The notes: a model not told the origin generated them from the sequence alone. Counted from the first letter of the stretch, positions 50,326 to 59,417 are shown. The stretch: DNA of 60,128 bases from Oscillospiraceae bacterium (GCA_009781855.1 WQUY01000004.1:1-60128), one strand, 5' to 3'. Program-made: numbers and translations.

Positions 50326-50925
50326 ATGGATTTTTTCCCCTCAGCATTAGAAAACTTGATAGATAAATTTTCGACGCTTCCGGGAATCGGGCGCAAAACA
50401 GCACAGAGACTTGCTTTCTTTGTTATTTCGTTGCCGGATGGAGAAGCGCAAGCTTTTGCACAAGCAATTGCAGATGCAAAGCATTTTGTACGTTGCTGCT
50501 CAATTTGCCTCAACCTCACAGACGGCGACACTTGCGCTGTTTGCCGCAATGAACGCCGGGATGCGAGCGTGATTTGCGTAGTTTCTGACCCGAAAGGAGT
50601 GCTCGCAATAGAGCGCTCACACGAATACAACGGAAGATATCACGTATTACACGGTGTAATTTCGCCTATGAATAATGTTGGCCCCGATGATATAAGGATA
50701 AAGGAACTGATAGAGCGTGTTGCGGACACCGGCGTTGAGGAAGTGATTATGGCGACAAACCCTGATACAGAAGGAGAAACAACAGCCAGGTATATATCGC
50801 GGCTGCTCAAACCTTTTGAAATTAAAGTAACACGGCTTGCCTACGGAATCCCAGTTGGCGGCAGCTTGGAGTTTGCAGATGATGCAACCCTTATGCGTGC
50901 GCTTGAGGGAAGACTAGAGATATAA
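50326..50925 (+). CDS. recR: Recombination protein RecR
   Basis: The 199-aa protein has the RecR layout: N-terminal helix-hairpin-helix (LPGIGRKTAQRLAF), a zinc knuckle with CSIC and CAVC (~58-75), a Toprim domain (ICVVSDPKGV, NPDTEGETTA) and a C-terminal Walker B-like IPVGGSLEFAD. It acts with RecF and RecO in gap repair. DnaX and the YbaB/EbfC gene, frequent upstream partners, are absent here; it follows rpe instead. ATG 50326 follows GCGAAAG. Confidence 0.96.
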   Translation: MDFFPSALENLIDKFSTLPGIGRKTAQRLAFFVISLPDGEAQAFAQAIADAKHFVRCCSICLNLTDGDTCAVCRNERRDASVICVVSDPKGVLAIERSHEYNGRYHVLHGVISPMNNVGPDDIRIKELIERVADTGVEEVIMATNPDTEGETTARYISRLLKPFEIKVTRLAYGIPVGGSLEFADDATLMRALEGRLEI

Positions 50926-50973
50926 CTTTAGGAATCACGGCATATACTTCCCTGCTTTCTGAAATAGTAAATA

Positions 50974-50993
50974 AAGAACGTGTTGCCGTTCTT
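50974..50993. other. 7-bp hairpin in recR-rnj gap
   Basis: AAGAACG-TGTTGC-CGTTCTT lies in the 111-bp gap. An A-run follows on the plus strand, so if it terminates anything it would be minus-strand transcription. Confidence 0.3.
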
Positions 50994-51036
50994 CAAAAAA
51001 GCAACTAATTAACTATATAAGGAGTTTAAATACTAC

Positions 51037-52695
51037 ATGCCAGAAAAATTGAAAATTATTGCCCTGGGCGGCCTTAACGAGATCGGCAAGAATCTCACCG
51101 TGTACGAGTATGGTCAAGATATCATAATCGTAGACTGCGGTCTTGGGTTTCCGGATGACGACATGTATGGCGTGGATATCGTCATACCCGATGTAACCTA
51201 TCTTGTCAAAAATCATAACAGAATTCGCGGAATAATTCTGACGCATGGACATGAGGATCACATAGGCGCTCTTCCTTATGTGCTTCGTGAGATCAATGCG
51301 CCTGTTTACGCAACCCCCCTTACAGCCGGACTGATACAGTTAAAACTGACCGAACACAGGCTTATGGAAAAAACTGAGCTGGTTGTTAAAAAACCTGGCG
51401 AAAAAATCCAACTCGGCTGTTTTAAGATTGAGTTTATACATGTCAATCACAGTATACCTGATACTGTTGCACTGGCAATAAAAACACCTGTAGGTATGAT
51501 CGTTCATACAGGCGACTTCAAGATCGACACGACCCCGGTATCCGGCGGCATGATAAATCTTGCAAAGTTTGGAGAGCTTGGCAACAGGGGTGTGCTTGCA
51601 TTACTCTCTGACTCCACCAATGTTGAAAAACATGGATATTCGCATTCTGAGCGAAATGTCGGAGAAAGACTTGATGAACTATTTGACGGTTGTACTCAAC
51701 GCATAATCGTGACGACGTTTGCGTCGAATGTTCATCGTGTGCAGCAGGTTATTGACTGTGCCGCTAAGTATGGCAGGCGTGTTGCAGTAACGGGACGAAG
51801 CATGGAAAATGCCATGAGAGTTTCCATGGAGCTTGATTGCGTCAAAGTTCCAGAGGGGCTGTTTATGGAGCTAAACCAAATAAAGAATCTGCCGCCAGAA
51901 AAAATTGTTATAATAACAACCGGCAGCCAGGGTGAACCGATGAGTGCGCTATATAGGATGGCTTTTGCAGGCCACCGCCAAATAGAAATCAAGGCCGGAG
52001 ATAGGGTAATCATATCATCATCAGCGGTGCCGGGAAATGAAAGAATGGTCAGCCGTGTAATAGATGAATTATTCCGACGTGGAGCGGATGTAATGTATGA
52101 CAAGACATCCGAACTTCATGTTTCAGGCCATGCCTATCAGGAAGAACTGAAAATGATGCTTGCTTTGACAAAACCAAAGTTCTTTATCCCGGTGCATGGA
52201 GAGCATAGACATCTATGCACCCACGCAAAGCTTGCCCAGCAAATGGGGATAGCACCAAAGAATATAATGATTCCTGATATAGGCAAGGTTGTTGAGCTTA
52301 CAGGCAAGAGCATAACCAGAAATGGAACAGTGCCCTCAGGCAGAATTTTGGTAGATGGAACCGGTGTGGGTGATGTTGGTTCAGTGGTGCTGAGAGACAG
52401 AAAGCACCTGGCCACAGATGGAATGATTGTGGTTATCGTCAACCTCTCCAGCGAAGACGGAAGCTTGGTCACAAGCCCGGACATCCTCACCAGAGGGTTT
52501 ATATATGTCAAAGAGTCAGAAGAACTTATGCGAGAGCTAAAAGATGTTGTGGTGAATACGGTTGAGGACTTCACAGCAGAAAACATCTCAGACTGGACTG
52601 CGCTTAAAGGCTCAATAAAAAGGTCTCTTTCAGAGCATCTTTACAAGAAAACAAAACGAAACCCTATGATTCTTCCGGTAATTACCGAGATATAG
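51037..52695 (+). CDS. rnj: Ribonuclease J
   Basis: The 552-aa metallo-beta-lactamase/beta-CASP nuclease has zinc ligands in HGHEDHIG (from H70), HVNHSIPD, HTGDFKID, SDSTN, FIPVHGEHRH and the beta-CASP segment (~210-360, including TTGSQGEP). The C-terminal dimerisation domain (~450-550) is present. RNase J does 5'-exonuclease and endonuclease RNA maturation and decay in Firmicutes. ATG 51037 follows AAGGAG. It is usually one of two paralogues, J1 and J2, but which cannot be told here. Confidence 0.95.
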   Translation: MPEKLKIIALGGLNEIGKNLTVYEYGQDIIIVDCGLGFPDDDMYGVDIVIPDVTYLVKNHNRIRGIILTHGHEDHIGALPYVLREINAPVYATPLTAGLIQLKLTEHRLMEKTELVVKKPGEKIQLGCFKIEFIHVNHSIPDTVALAIKTPVGMIVHTGDFKIDTTPVSGGMINLAKFGELGNRGVLALLSDSTNVEKHGYSHSERNVGERLDELFDGCTQRIIVTTFASNVHRVQQVIDCAAKYGRRVAVTGRSMENAMRVSMELDCVKVPEGLFMELNQIKNLPPEKIVIITTGSQGEPMSALYRMAFAGHRQIEIKAGDRVIISSSAVPGNERMVSRVIDELFRRGADVMYDKTSELHVSGHAYQEELKMMLALTKPKFFIPVHGEHRHLCTHAKLAQQMGIAPKNIMIPDIGKVVELTGKSITRNGTVPSGRILVDGTGVGDVGSVVLRDRKHLATDGMIVVIVNLSSEDGSLVTSPDILTRGFIYVKESEELMRELKDVVVNTVEDFTAENISDWTALKGSIKRSLSEHLYKKTKRNPMILPVITEI

Positions 52696-52703
52696 GGCAT
52701 AGT

Positions 52704-53036
52704 ATGAATATTCAAATTTTTGGGAAATCAAAATGCTTTGACACAAAAAAAGCCGAAAGATATTTCAAAGAACGCCGCATAAAGTATCAACTGATTGACT
52801 TAGTTCGATACGGCATCAGCCGAGGTGAATTCACGAGTGTAAAAAACGCCGTAGGCCTTGCCGCACTCATTGACGAAAAAGCTGACGACGTAGAAATACT
52901 CGCCTATTTGGCATATGATAATGACAAAGAAGAAAAACTACTTGAAAATCCAGCCATGATAAAAACCCCAATTGTAAGAAATGGTAAGAAGGCAACTGTG
53001 GGCTACAGCCCTGAAATATGGAAGCAATGGGAGTGA
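52704..53036 (+). CDS. ArsC/Spx-family thioredoxin-fold protein
   Basis: The 110-aa protein matches the ArsC/Spx/MgsR fold: an N-terminal active-site region with a single cysteine (GKSKCFDTKKAERYF) and the conserved KTPIVRNGKK segment near residue 90. There is no CxxC, so arsenate reduction by a disulfide pair or a Spx-type CxxC switch is unlikely. The fold often serves redox or transcriptional roles. It lies 8 bp after rnj and 7 bp before the phosphorylase gene, so is in the same operon. Confidence 0.82.
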   Translation: MNIQIFGKSKCFDTKKAERYFKERRIKYQLIDLVRYGISRGEFTSVKNAVGLAALIDEKADDVEILAYLAYDNDKEEKLLENPAMIKTPIVRNGKKATVGYSPEIWKQWE

Positions 53037-53043
53037 GACATCT

Positions 53044-53808
53044 ATGAGCATGGCACTTGGCGCAAACGAAGAAAACAAGCAATATCACATTGACCTCTCA
53101 CCCGGGCAGGTTGGGCAATACGCGATATTGCCAGGAGACCCTGGGCGAGTTGAAGAAATAGCACAATACCTCAGCAACCCGGCATTCGTAGCAGAAAAGA
53201 GGGAGTACAAAACCTTCAGAGGTGAAATAGCCGGGAAAAGCGTAATCGTCATGTCTACGGGAATCGGAGGCCCATCAGCAGCAATCGCTATCGAAGAACT
53301 GATAAAATGCGGTGTGCATACATTCATCCGTGTAGGCACATGCGGAGGTATGCAACCGGAGATCTTGCCCGGCGATGTGGTCATAGCCCAAGCAGCGATA
53401 AGGAGCGAGGGCACGAGTAATGAATACCTGCCTAAAGGATATCCTGCATGTGCGGATATGGAAGTAATCCTTGCGCTGCAAAACAGTGCAAAGGCCGCGA
53501 AGCTGCGCCATCACACAGGTGTGATTCACAGCAAAGACAACTTTTATGGCCAAACAGAGCCGGATGGTATGCCGATTTCAGCGCGGCTGAAAGAGCGATG
53601 GGATTCATATATTCGTTCGGGATGTCTTGCCTCGGAAATGGAAGCAGCAGCGCTCTTTTCTGTTGGGCTTACGAGACGAGTTCGTGTAGGATGTGTCCTG
53701 ACCGTGGTGTGGAATCCCGAATTGCACAAAGCAGGAATATCACAAACTCAGTTTCTGAGCAATGAGCGGGCAATAAAATGTGCCATAAGCGCTATTGAAA
53801 TGTTGTGA
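53044..53808 (+). CDS. udp: Uridine phosphorylase-like nucleoside phosphorylase
   Basis: The start I choose is ATG 53044 (254 aa), seven bp after the previous stop; an upstream frame from 52981 would overlap it. The product has the nucleoside phosphorylase NP-I motifs YAILPGDPGRVE, STGIGGPSAAIAIEEL, RVGTCGGMQPEI and the ribose/base contact EMEAAALFSVG. It resembles E. coli uridine phosphorylase. It would cleave uridine (or a related nucleoside) with phosphate to give ribose 1-phosphate and the base. It ends a likely rnj-arsC-udp operon with a terminator at 53841. Confidence 0.88.
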   Translation: MSMALGANEENKQYHIDLSPGQVGQYAILPGDPGRVEEIAQYLSNPAFVAEKREYKTFRGEIAGKSVIVMSTGIGGPSAAIAIEELIKCGVHTFIRVGTCGGMQPEILPGDVVIAQAAIRSEGTSNEYLPKGYPACADMEVILALQNSAKAAKLRHHTGVIHSKDNFYGQTEPDGMPISARLKERWDSYIRSGCLASEMEAAALFSVGLTRRVRVGCVLTVVWNPELHKAGISQTQFLSNERAIKCAISAIEML

Positions 53809-53840
53809 TAACAGACTATTTGCGCAAAAATACTGACAGG

Positions 53841-53871
53841 CTGCTGGGGCGCAATGCTCCAGTAGTTTTTT
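53841..53871 (+). terminator. Terminator of the udp operon
   Basis: CTGCTGGGG and CTCCAGTAG form a 9-bp stem (two G-U pairs) with a 7-nt loop, then six T residues. It abuts the stop of the minus-strand XRE-S24 gene, so may work in both directions. Confidence 0.8.
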
Positions 53872-54586
53872 AGGCAACGACCTTGCCTACAGTTTTAAAT
53901 CCAAAATCATCCTTTATTTCGATGTCCTCATACTCCGGATTGAGAGACCTCAAAAAAGCCTTGCTTCCGTCTATGACAAGCTCTTTGCAGTATACATCAT
54001 CAGAATAGACAAAAATTCCTATATCACCGCTGCAAAGTGCTTGCTGCTCTTTGATCCAAATAATTTGCCCATCTTTGATTTGTGGCTCCATGCTATCTCC
54101 GCTTACACGCAAAGCAAAAGCAGCACTTTCCGGAACATAACTTGGCGCACTGATCATTTCGTATCCGCTTTCGTCAAGGAACGTTCCTAAGCCGGCTGAC
54201 ACGGGGATGTCATACAAGCGATACAACTGTGGGATTTCGTCTGATGCGACAGGCTTGTCTGGTGTGTCCGGATTAGTCCTATACCTGTCAGATTCAAACA
54301 ACAAGTCAATAAATTCGCGTACTTTTTGCCGTCCGGCCTGATTAAGACCGGCGTATGAACCTTTTTGGATTTTAGCAAATTGCCATAACACATCATCTAC
54401 ATCAAGGATATCGCACAGGGCAACAAACTGATTGGCGTTGGGAAACGCCAATTCCTTTTCCCAGTTGTAGATAGTCTTGCTGCTTACATGGATACCATAG
54501 GCTGAAAGTTTTGCAGCAATGTCTTTTTGCATAAATTTTTTTGCCTTACGCAGTTCGGAAAGTGTTGATCCGATAGAAATTTTCAT
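53870..54586 (-). CDS. XRE-type HTH transcription factor with LexA-like S24 peptidase domain
   Basis: I choose ATG 54586, after GGGGG, giving 238 aa; a further ATG eight codons upstream has a poorer context. Residues ~5-70 are an XRE-family helix-turn-helix, and ~125-235 an S24 peptidase fold with AG (131-132) as a likely self-cleavage site and the catalytic dyad S165 (in GDSME) and K201. This is the architecture of phage CI-like and stress repressors that self-cleave on DNA damage, and is not LexA itself. No SOS-box or prophage genes are near. It may autoregulate through the palindrome at 54585-54602. Confidence 0.88.
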   Translation of the reverse strand: MKISIGSTLSELRKAKKFMQKDIAAKLSAYGIHVSSKTIYNWEKELAFPNANQFVALCDILDVDDVLWQFAKIQKGSYAGLNQAGRQKVREFIDLLFESDRYRTNPDTPDKPVASDEIPQLYRLYDIPVSAGLGTFLDESGYEMISAPSYVPESAAFALRVSGDSMEPQIKDGQIIWIKEQQALCSGDIGIFVYSDDVYCKELVIDGSKAFLRSLNPEYEDIEIKDDFGFKTVGKVVA

Positions 54587-54602
54587 ATGGATACCCCCAT
54601 AT
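54585..54602. promoter_or_regulatory. Palindrome overlapping the XRE-S24 start
   Basis: ATATGG-ATACCC-CCATAT, six-base arms covering the ribosome site and the start codon. A plausible autoregulatory operator. Confidence 0.35.
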
Positions 54603-54606
54603 ATAA

Positions 54607-54635
54607 ACAATAACGCATAAAAAAGAAAAATTCAA
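54607..54635 (-). promoter_or_regulatory. Promoter for the XRE-S24 gene
   Basis: On the minus strand TTGAAT (54635-54630), 17 bp, TATTGT (54612-54607), 20 bp upstream of the start. Confidence 0.55.
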
Positions 54636-54704
54636 GCCCAAAACAGCAAAAATCTTATAAAATGGCCATTGAGCTATGCGAAATCGCAAAAATAGGGAGT
54701 GCAA

Positions 54705-54732
54705 TATAAAATCCCCCGGCTTAGCCGGGGGA
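54705..54732 (-). terminator. Terminator of the sugar-transport/Gfo operon
   Basis: On the minus strand TCCCCCGGC-TAA-GCCGGGGGA, a perfect 9-bp GC-rich stem, is followed by TTTTATATT. It lies 26 bp after the Gfo/Idh stop. Confidence 0.85.
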
Positions 54733-54757
54733 CACATTCAAAACATTTTGCCTGGAG

Positions 54758-55783
54758 TTAGTACTCAACTTTAACAGGCATCCGCGTTTTTGCAGACTCC
54801 ATAACAGCAAGCAAAGCCAAAGAACCTTTTGCGGCCTCCTCGACACTGACAAGAAACGGCTTGCCATCAATCAAGCGGTCGAGAAAAGACCGGATGCTTT
54901 CAAATGCAAACCCTTTCGGCTCCCCTTCGATATAATGCTGAACGAGAATATCGGGGGTGCTGACCTTTTCCTCCGTAGTCAATTGAATCAAATTGTGGGT
55001 TGAAGCATCAATGTTTACCATACCCTCTGTGCAAAGCAAAGTAAACTTGATATCATTTAAACATGGATTGCCATTGGGCGTGATCCATGCATTTTCCATT
55101 TGAGCAACACATCCGTTTTTAAATTCGAGTGTGGTCAAATATATATCTGTTGTGTCAACTCCGTGTCCCTTCATGATGCCCTCTCTGGAAGCGCAATAAA
55201 CTCTTTCGACATCACTGCCAAACATCCACGCCAGAGTATCAAGGCTATGGCTTCCAAGAAACCAAAGTATTGAAGAGCTTGCAGTCCATGACAACATATC
55301 GGTGGCCACCCACTTGACATCATTCAGACGAAAATAACCGGAATAAGGCTTGCCAAGCTTACCCTCATCCAGTGCCTGTTTGGCGGTATGAAATGGAGGG
55401 CTCCATCTGTTATGCAAATCGACCATTGTGCGGACATTATTCTTTTCAACAGCTTCTAAAATGGCAAATACATCTTTCCTTGACGTGGCAAGGGGTTTTT
55501 CTATCAAAATATGTTTCTTTGCGTTAGCCATTGCAATTGAAGCCTCTGCATGAAGGTAATCTGGAGTGACTATGCTCACAGCATCGCAATCACACTTTTT
55601 CGCCATTTCATGGAGGTCAGAGTATACATCTTTTATCCCAAACTTATCTGCGACAGCTTGAGCTCTTGATACATTCAAGTCGCAAATTGCAGTGATTTCC
55701 ACAAGTGGGTGACTATTGAATATCGAAGCATGACGCTCTCCCCATATTCCCGCTCCGACTATGCCCATCTTTAACTTTTCCAT
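54758..55783 (-). CDS. Gfo/Idh/MocA-family dehydrogenase
   Basis: The start I choose is ATG 55783 behind AAAAGGGA, giving 341 aa (an ATG eight codons upstream is possible). The N-terminal Rossmann fold has GIVGAGIWGERH, the EKP motif is in LIEKPLAT, and the C-terminal beta-sheet domain is normal in length. The family oxidises or reduces sugars, inositols and related polyols with NAD(P). It is the last gene of a CUT1 sugar-import operon, 30 bp after the permease, so the transported sugar is probably its substrate. Confidence 0.9.
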   Translation of the reverse strand: MEKLKMGIVGAGIWGERHASIFNSHPLVEITAICDLNVSRAQAVADKFGIKDVYSDLHEMAKKCDCDAVSIVTPDYLHAEASIAMANAKKHILIEKPLATSRKDVFAILEAVEKNNVRTMVDLHNRWSPPFHTAKQALDEGKLGKPYSGYFRLNDVKWVATDMLSWTASSSILWFLGSHSLDTLAWMFGSDVERVYCASREGIMKGHGVDTTDIYLTTLEFKNGCVAQMENAWITPNGNPCLNDIKFTLLCTEGMVNIDASTHNLIQLTTEEKVSTPDILVQHYIEGEPKGFAFESIRSFLDRLIDGKPFLVSVEEAAKGSLALLAVMESAKTRMPVKVEY

Positions 55784-55813
55784 CTTTATATCCCTTTTCC
55801 TTTCCATAGCTTA

Positions 55814-56668
55814 TTAACCTTTTACGGCCCCGAAAGTAAGGCCGCGAACCATATAACGTTGCACAAACATTGCAAACAATAAAATCGGGCCGGTCGAAAT
55901 AACGCCGACGGCAGCCATTTCGTTCCACTGAATGCCCTGAATTGACATGAACATCTGCACGGTGGTAGGTAATGTCGGGGCACGGAAAGTGGTGAGGAAC
56001 AAAGCGAATATGAGCTCGTTCCATGAATTGATTATGCAAAAAATAGCGGTTGCCATCAATCCCGGTGTCGAAAGCGGTAGCACGACCTTGATGAGCACCC
56101 CTATAGTTGAGCAGCCATCGACCAAAGCAGCCTCCTCAACTTCTTTTGGAATCTCTTCAAAGAACCCACGCATCATCCAGACAGTAAATGGAATATTAAA
56201 TGTCATGTATGCAATAATCAGGACGAGGCGGGTATCAAGGATTCCAACAAAAATCGAAATTACAAAAAACGGTATAACCGCAGCGATTGCCGGAATCATG
56301 CGCATGGACAGCAAGAAAAATGCCATGCTTTCCTTCTTCTTGAAGTTATATCTGGCCATTCCATATGCTGTGATACTGCCTAAAATGAGTGAAACAACAG
56401 TTGTGGTGATAGAAATTACAAAGCTGTTTACCAAGAAGCTCTGGATATTGCGCAACCGAAACAAATTAATATAACTTTGTAAATTGACATTGGCAAACCA
56501 GTATGTGATTGACGGATTTCCAGCAAAGGCGATATCACGTAAGGAGAGTGATATCATCCAAAACAACGGAAAGATAGCCGCAATACAAATAATTACAATA
56601 GCTATTGTGATAGCAGTAGATTTTGCACCTTTAAGCAGACTGCTTCCATATCTGACATTCGTATACAT
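55814..56668 (-). CDS. ABC sugar transporter permease (CUT1, MalG-like)
   Basis: I choose ATG 56668, which follows AAAGGA and sits two bases after the upstream stop (giving 284 aa), rather than the distant ATG 56728 inside the preceding gene. The protein has six hydrophobic helices and the EAA loop EEAALVDGCSTIGVLIKVVLP characteristic of binding-protein-dependent permeases (shown here as a motif only). It pairs with the preceding MalF-like permease. Confidence 0.9.
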   Translation of the reverse strand: MYTNVRYGSSLLKGAKSTAITIAIVIICIAAIFPLFWMISLSLRDIAFAGNPSITYWFANVNLQSYINLFRLRNIQSFLVNSFVISITTTVVSLILGSITAYGMARYNFKKKESMAFFLLSMRMIPAIAAVIPFFVISIFVGILDTRLVLIIAYMTFNIPFTVWMMRGFFEEIPKEVEEAALVDGCSTIGVLIKVVLPLSTPGLMATAIFCIINSWNELIFALFLTTFRAPTLPTTVQMFMSIQGIQWNEMAAVGVISTGPILLFAMFVQRYMVRGLTFGAVKG

Positions 56669-56670
56669 TT

Positions 56671-57606
56671 TTAATCCTTTCCTTTTCGCATTTGCCATAT
56701 CAAAAACCGGCTGATGATGGTTGTGCAAAGCATCAGAACAACAGCCATCGCTGCGGCACGACCTATCCAGTTAGTTTGGAAAAATCCCAACCGGAATACC
56801 CGCATACTCATAAACTCGGTTTCATTTCCGGGCCCTCCGAGGGTGAGGACAAAGGGTAAGTCAAATAATCTCAGGGCATCAATGCTTCGTAAAACCACTG
56901 CAAGCAGAAGCAACGGTTTGAGTAAAGGCAGAGTGATATAGCGAAACAACTGAAAAGATGTGGCTCCATCAATAAGCGCAGATTCGTAAGGCTCAACGGG
57001 AAGAGAGCTCAAACCGGCATAGATTATAAGAGCCATAAACGGAGTCCACTGCCAGATGTCAACCATCAGCACAGACCAATACGCATAACCAAACGATAGC
57101 CAGGGGACACTTACATCAAAGAAAGATAGAAAATAATTGATTACACCGCGTTCGGAATCAAGCATAAGCTTCCAAATTTGTGCGGCAATACTCGGCATTA
57201 TGGTTATGGGGACAATAAGGCATCCGAAGACCAGGGGTTTGAATTTTATTTTTCTATTGAGCAATGTCGCAATGAAAAAGCCCAAAATCAATTGGCTTGT
57301 TGTAGCCAGAAACATGAATAAGAGGCTGATTCTTATGGAATGCCAAAAAGCTCTGTCAGCCCCAGAAAACAATCTGATATAGTTTTGAAGCCCAACAAAC
57401 TCTACACTGCTCAAGGGGCGACCGAGCTCATAGTTTGTTAAGCTTATAACATATAGGAAAATGGCCGGAAATATGACCACCAGCACCATGATAAAAAAAG
57501 TAGGATATACAAACGGACCGTAATCCTTCTTCTTTGAATAGTAAAGACTTGATTCTTTAGCGTCGACTGCTTTCAACGATACCATCCTCGCTTTCAACTT
57601 GACCAT
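56671..57606 (-). CDS. ABC sugar transporter permease (CUT1, MalF-like)
   Basis: The 311-aa membrane protein has about six hydrophobic helices, a cytoplasmic N-terminus, and an EAA loop (ESALIDGATSFQLF, then LPLLKPLLLL). It is the first permease of the pair; its stop lies two bases before the next start. The start is uncertain, as there is no clear ribosome site before ATG 57606; ATG 57585 is an alternative. No ATPase gene occurs in the operon, so a shared MsiK/MalK-like ATPase is expected elsewhere. Confidence 0.88.
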   Translation of the reverse strand: MVKLKARMVSLKAVDAKESSLYYSKKKDYGPFVYPTFFIMVLVVIFPAIFLYVISLTNYELGRPLSSVEFVGLQNYIRLFSGADRAFWHSIRISLLFMFLATTSQLILGFFIATLLNRKIKFKPLVFGCLIVPITIMPSIAAQIWKLMLDSERGVINYFLSFFDVSVPWLSFGYAYWSVLMVDIWQWTPFMALIIYAGLSSLPVEPYESALIDGATSFQLFRYITLPLLKPLLLLAVVLRSIDALRLFDLPFVLTLGGPGNETEFMSMRVFRLGFFQTNWIGRAAAMAVVLMLCTTIISRFLIWQMRKGKD

Positions 57607-57697
57607 CCGACACGCATGGAGTATACATAGATTTTTAAAGGTTGCTGCTTATCTTTATAAGCAACAACGTTGATAGGTCATTAAGAAACAAATGAAC

Positions 57698-57724
57698 CAG
57701 TGAGGGGCAAAATGCCCCGCACTG
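57698..57724 (-). promoter_or_regulatory. Hairpin between sugar-binding protein and permease genes
   Basis: CAGTG-A-GGGGC and GCCCC-G-CACTG form a stem of two five-pair blocks around one mismatch. It lies 18 bp past the binding-protein stop, matching the stem-loop at 12332 in the peptide-type operon; it probably gives unequal expression. A second weaker hairpin (about 57640-57668) follows. Confidence 0.5.
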
Positions 57725-57741
57725 ATCCATCAAACAAATTT

Positions 57742-59121
57742 TTACAGATCGAGATCCAGCAATGCTTCCTGTGATCTTTCGATTGCGTCCTCTACAGATA
57801 TCTGGCCGATTATGGCCATGTTGGCATATGTGCCGACGACATCAAGCATAGGACCAAGATTTTCGGTTGGTGGCAACCATGAAATACCACGCTCGACCAA
57901 AGCTTGCGCTCTGTCAAATGACTCAAGCTGAACTGGGAATGAGGCATCTGCTGCGACCATTTCTGGGTCTAAATAGATGGATGCACGTGTGGGCGTTCCA
58001 CCGTTTTGTACGTAAACCTTAGCTTGAGGTCTGCCGGTCATGTATACGATAAATGCCCATGCAGCATCTTGGTTTTGTGAGTTTGCGCCAATACCTAAGC
58101 CCCAGCCTGCAAGCGCAGCGGCATCACCAGCAGGGCCTGTGGGTGTCGGAACAAAACCTACTCTGTCGTATATTCTGGATTGCTCAGGGTCAAGGATTCT
58201 GCTTGCAAGAGCAGTCGCATCGAGCCACATAGCAGCTCTTCCTTCAAGGAATGTTCCGAGCGCTTCTTCATGAGTGAATGTTGCGACATCGGGAGGTGCG
58301 TTTTGTAGCAAGTCTACAAAGAATTGGAGAGATTCGACAGTGCCTGGGTCTGTCATGGTTGGCTCCAGTGTTTGTTGGTCAATAAAACCATCTGAGAAAT
58401 TGTACATAATGGTCATCCAGCCTGATGCGCAATGTATGCCTCTGGCTGCACGCATAGAAACGCCAAACAGGCCATCTTCTATGCCATTGAAGAAACGTGC
58501 AAGTTCAAGAAATTCTGCCATTGTTGTTGGCGGTGTTTGTCCATGTGCTTCAAACAAGTCGGTTCTATAGGCAATAAATCTGGTTTCGCCTGCCATCGGG
58601 ATGGTCAGCTGTACACCGTCAAATGAGCTGATACCTTGGCGGTATGCGGCGATGATGTCTTCAAAATCATACCATGGAGGAGTTTGGTTCGCGTCGTTTA
58701 TAAAGCGGCTCAGAGGTTCCGCAACGCCTCTTGAAGCAAATTCGCCAATCCAGAAGCCATCGACCATGATTACATCATATTGCCCTGTGCCGCCGGCAAA
58801 ATCGAGCAAGAGGTCTGTGTTGAGCTGGACTTCGTTTATAACTCTCCAGTTTACTTCAATTCCTGTCAGCCTGGTAAAATCTTCTACCATAGCTCTTTGC
58901 ATGGCTTCTGTTCCGGGATGGGTAGCCATAGCAACAGTGATTTCTGTTCCTTCGTGCATAGCCCTCATCGCAGCGCCCCAGCCTTCGACTGTGGACATGT
59001 CTGCGTCTGCGGGCAGTTCAGCAGGGGGTGTAGGGTCGGTGGTTGCTGTCTGAGGGGTACATGCCGCAAGCAGTGTAAATGCCATGACGGCGCAGAGTAC
59101 CAGTGCGAGTAACTTTTTCAT
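57742..59121 (-). CDS. Extracellular sugar-binding lipoprotein, family 1 (CUT1)
   Basis: The 459-aa protein has a lipoprotein signal (MKKLLALVLC, lipobox LLAAC, Cys21), a Thr/Pro tether, and an SBP_bac_1 fold with EITVAMATHPGTEAM, YDVIMVDGFWIGEFASRG, LTIPMAGETRF, ALGTFLEGRAAMW and GWGLGIGANSQNQDAAW. It delivers a sugar or oligosaccharide to the two permeases downstream. ATG 59121 follows GGAGGC. Its promoter at 59280-59308 leaves a leader of about 150 nt. Confidence 0.92.
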   Translation of the reverse strand: MKKLLALVLCAVMAFTLLAACTPQTATTDPTPPAELPADADMSTVEGWGAAMRAMHEGTEITVAMATHPGTEAMQRAMVEDFTRLTGIEVNWRVINEVQLNTDLLLDFAGGTGQYDVIMVDGFWIGEFASRGVAEPLSRFINDANQTPPWYDFEDIIAAYRQGISSFDGVQLTIPMAGETRFIAYRTDLFEAHGQTPPTTMAEFLELARFFNGIEDGLFGVSMRAARGIHCASGWMTIMYNFSDGFIDQQTLEPTMTDPGTVESLQFFVDLLQNAPPDVATFTHEEALGTFLEGRAAMWLDATALASRILDPEQSRIYDRVGFVPTPTGPAGDAAALAGWGLGIGANSQNQDAAWAFIVYMTGRPQAKVYVQNGGTPTRASIYLDPEMVAADASFPVQLESFDRAQALVERGISWLPPTENLGPMLDVVGTYANMAIIGQISVEDAIERSQEALLDLDL

Positions 59122-59152
59122 TTTATAGTTGCCTCCTAATATATTACATTAA

Positions 59153-59166
59153 CTCGCAAATGCGAG
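59153..59166. promoter_or_regulatory. Palindrome CTCGCA-AA-TGCGAG in the sugar-SBP leader
   Basis: A 6-bp perfect inverted repeat lies 32-45 bp upstream of the ATG, within the long predicted leader. It could be an operator (LacI-type sites are similar) or a hairpin. Confidence 0.4.
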
Positions 59167-59279
59167 GAATGCACGTTAACCCACCGCATAGAGTTACTCA
59201 AAGAGATATGCGATTGAAAAAATTGAGTCTCATGATATGCGGTCATAGAGGATATTTTTATTTGAGGGACTAATATCAA

Positions 59280-59308
59280 ATTCTATAGCACAATGCTATT
59301 TTTGTCAA
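59280..59308 (-). promoter_or_regulatory. Promoter for sugar-transport operon
   Basis: On the minus strand TTGACA (59308-59303), 17 bp, TAGAAT (59285-59280). Apart from this, the hairpins and the terminator at 59396, the gap 59122-59463 shows nothing I can name. Confidence 0.7.
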
Positions 59309-59395
59309 TGATTTGTAATAAAGTCTTAATAATATAAACAACAGGGTCTCAATGATATAGGGGTGTTGTTTCGAGGTTGTATCAAAATGAAAAAC

Positions 59396-59417
59396 GGAAC
59401 ACACATATGTGCGTTCC
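59396..59417 (-). terminator. Terminator of the right-end XRE gene
   Basis: On the minus strand GGAACGCAC-ATAT-GTGTGTTCC (one G-U pair) is followed by GTTTTTCATTTT. It lies 46 bp after the XRE stop. Confidence 0.75.

Noticed and set aside
53870-54586. LexA
   Set aside because: It has an S24 peptidase domain with Ser-Lys dyad, but the DNA-binding part is an XRE helix-turn-helix with a long linker, not the LexA winged helix, so it is a CI-like regulator.
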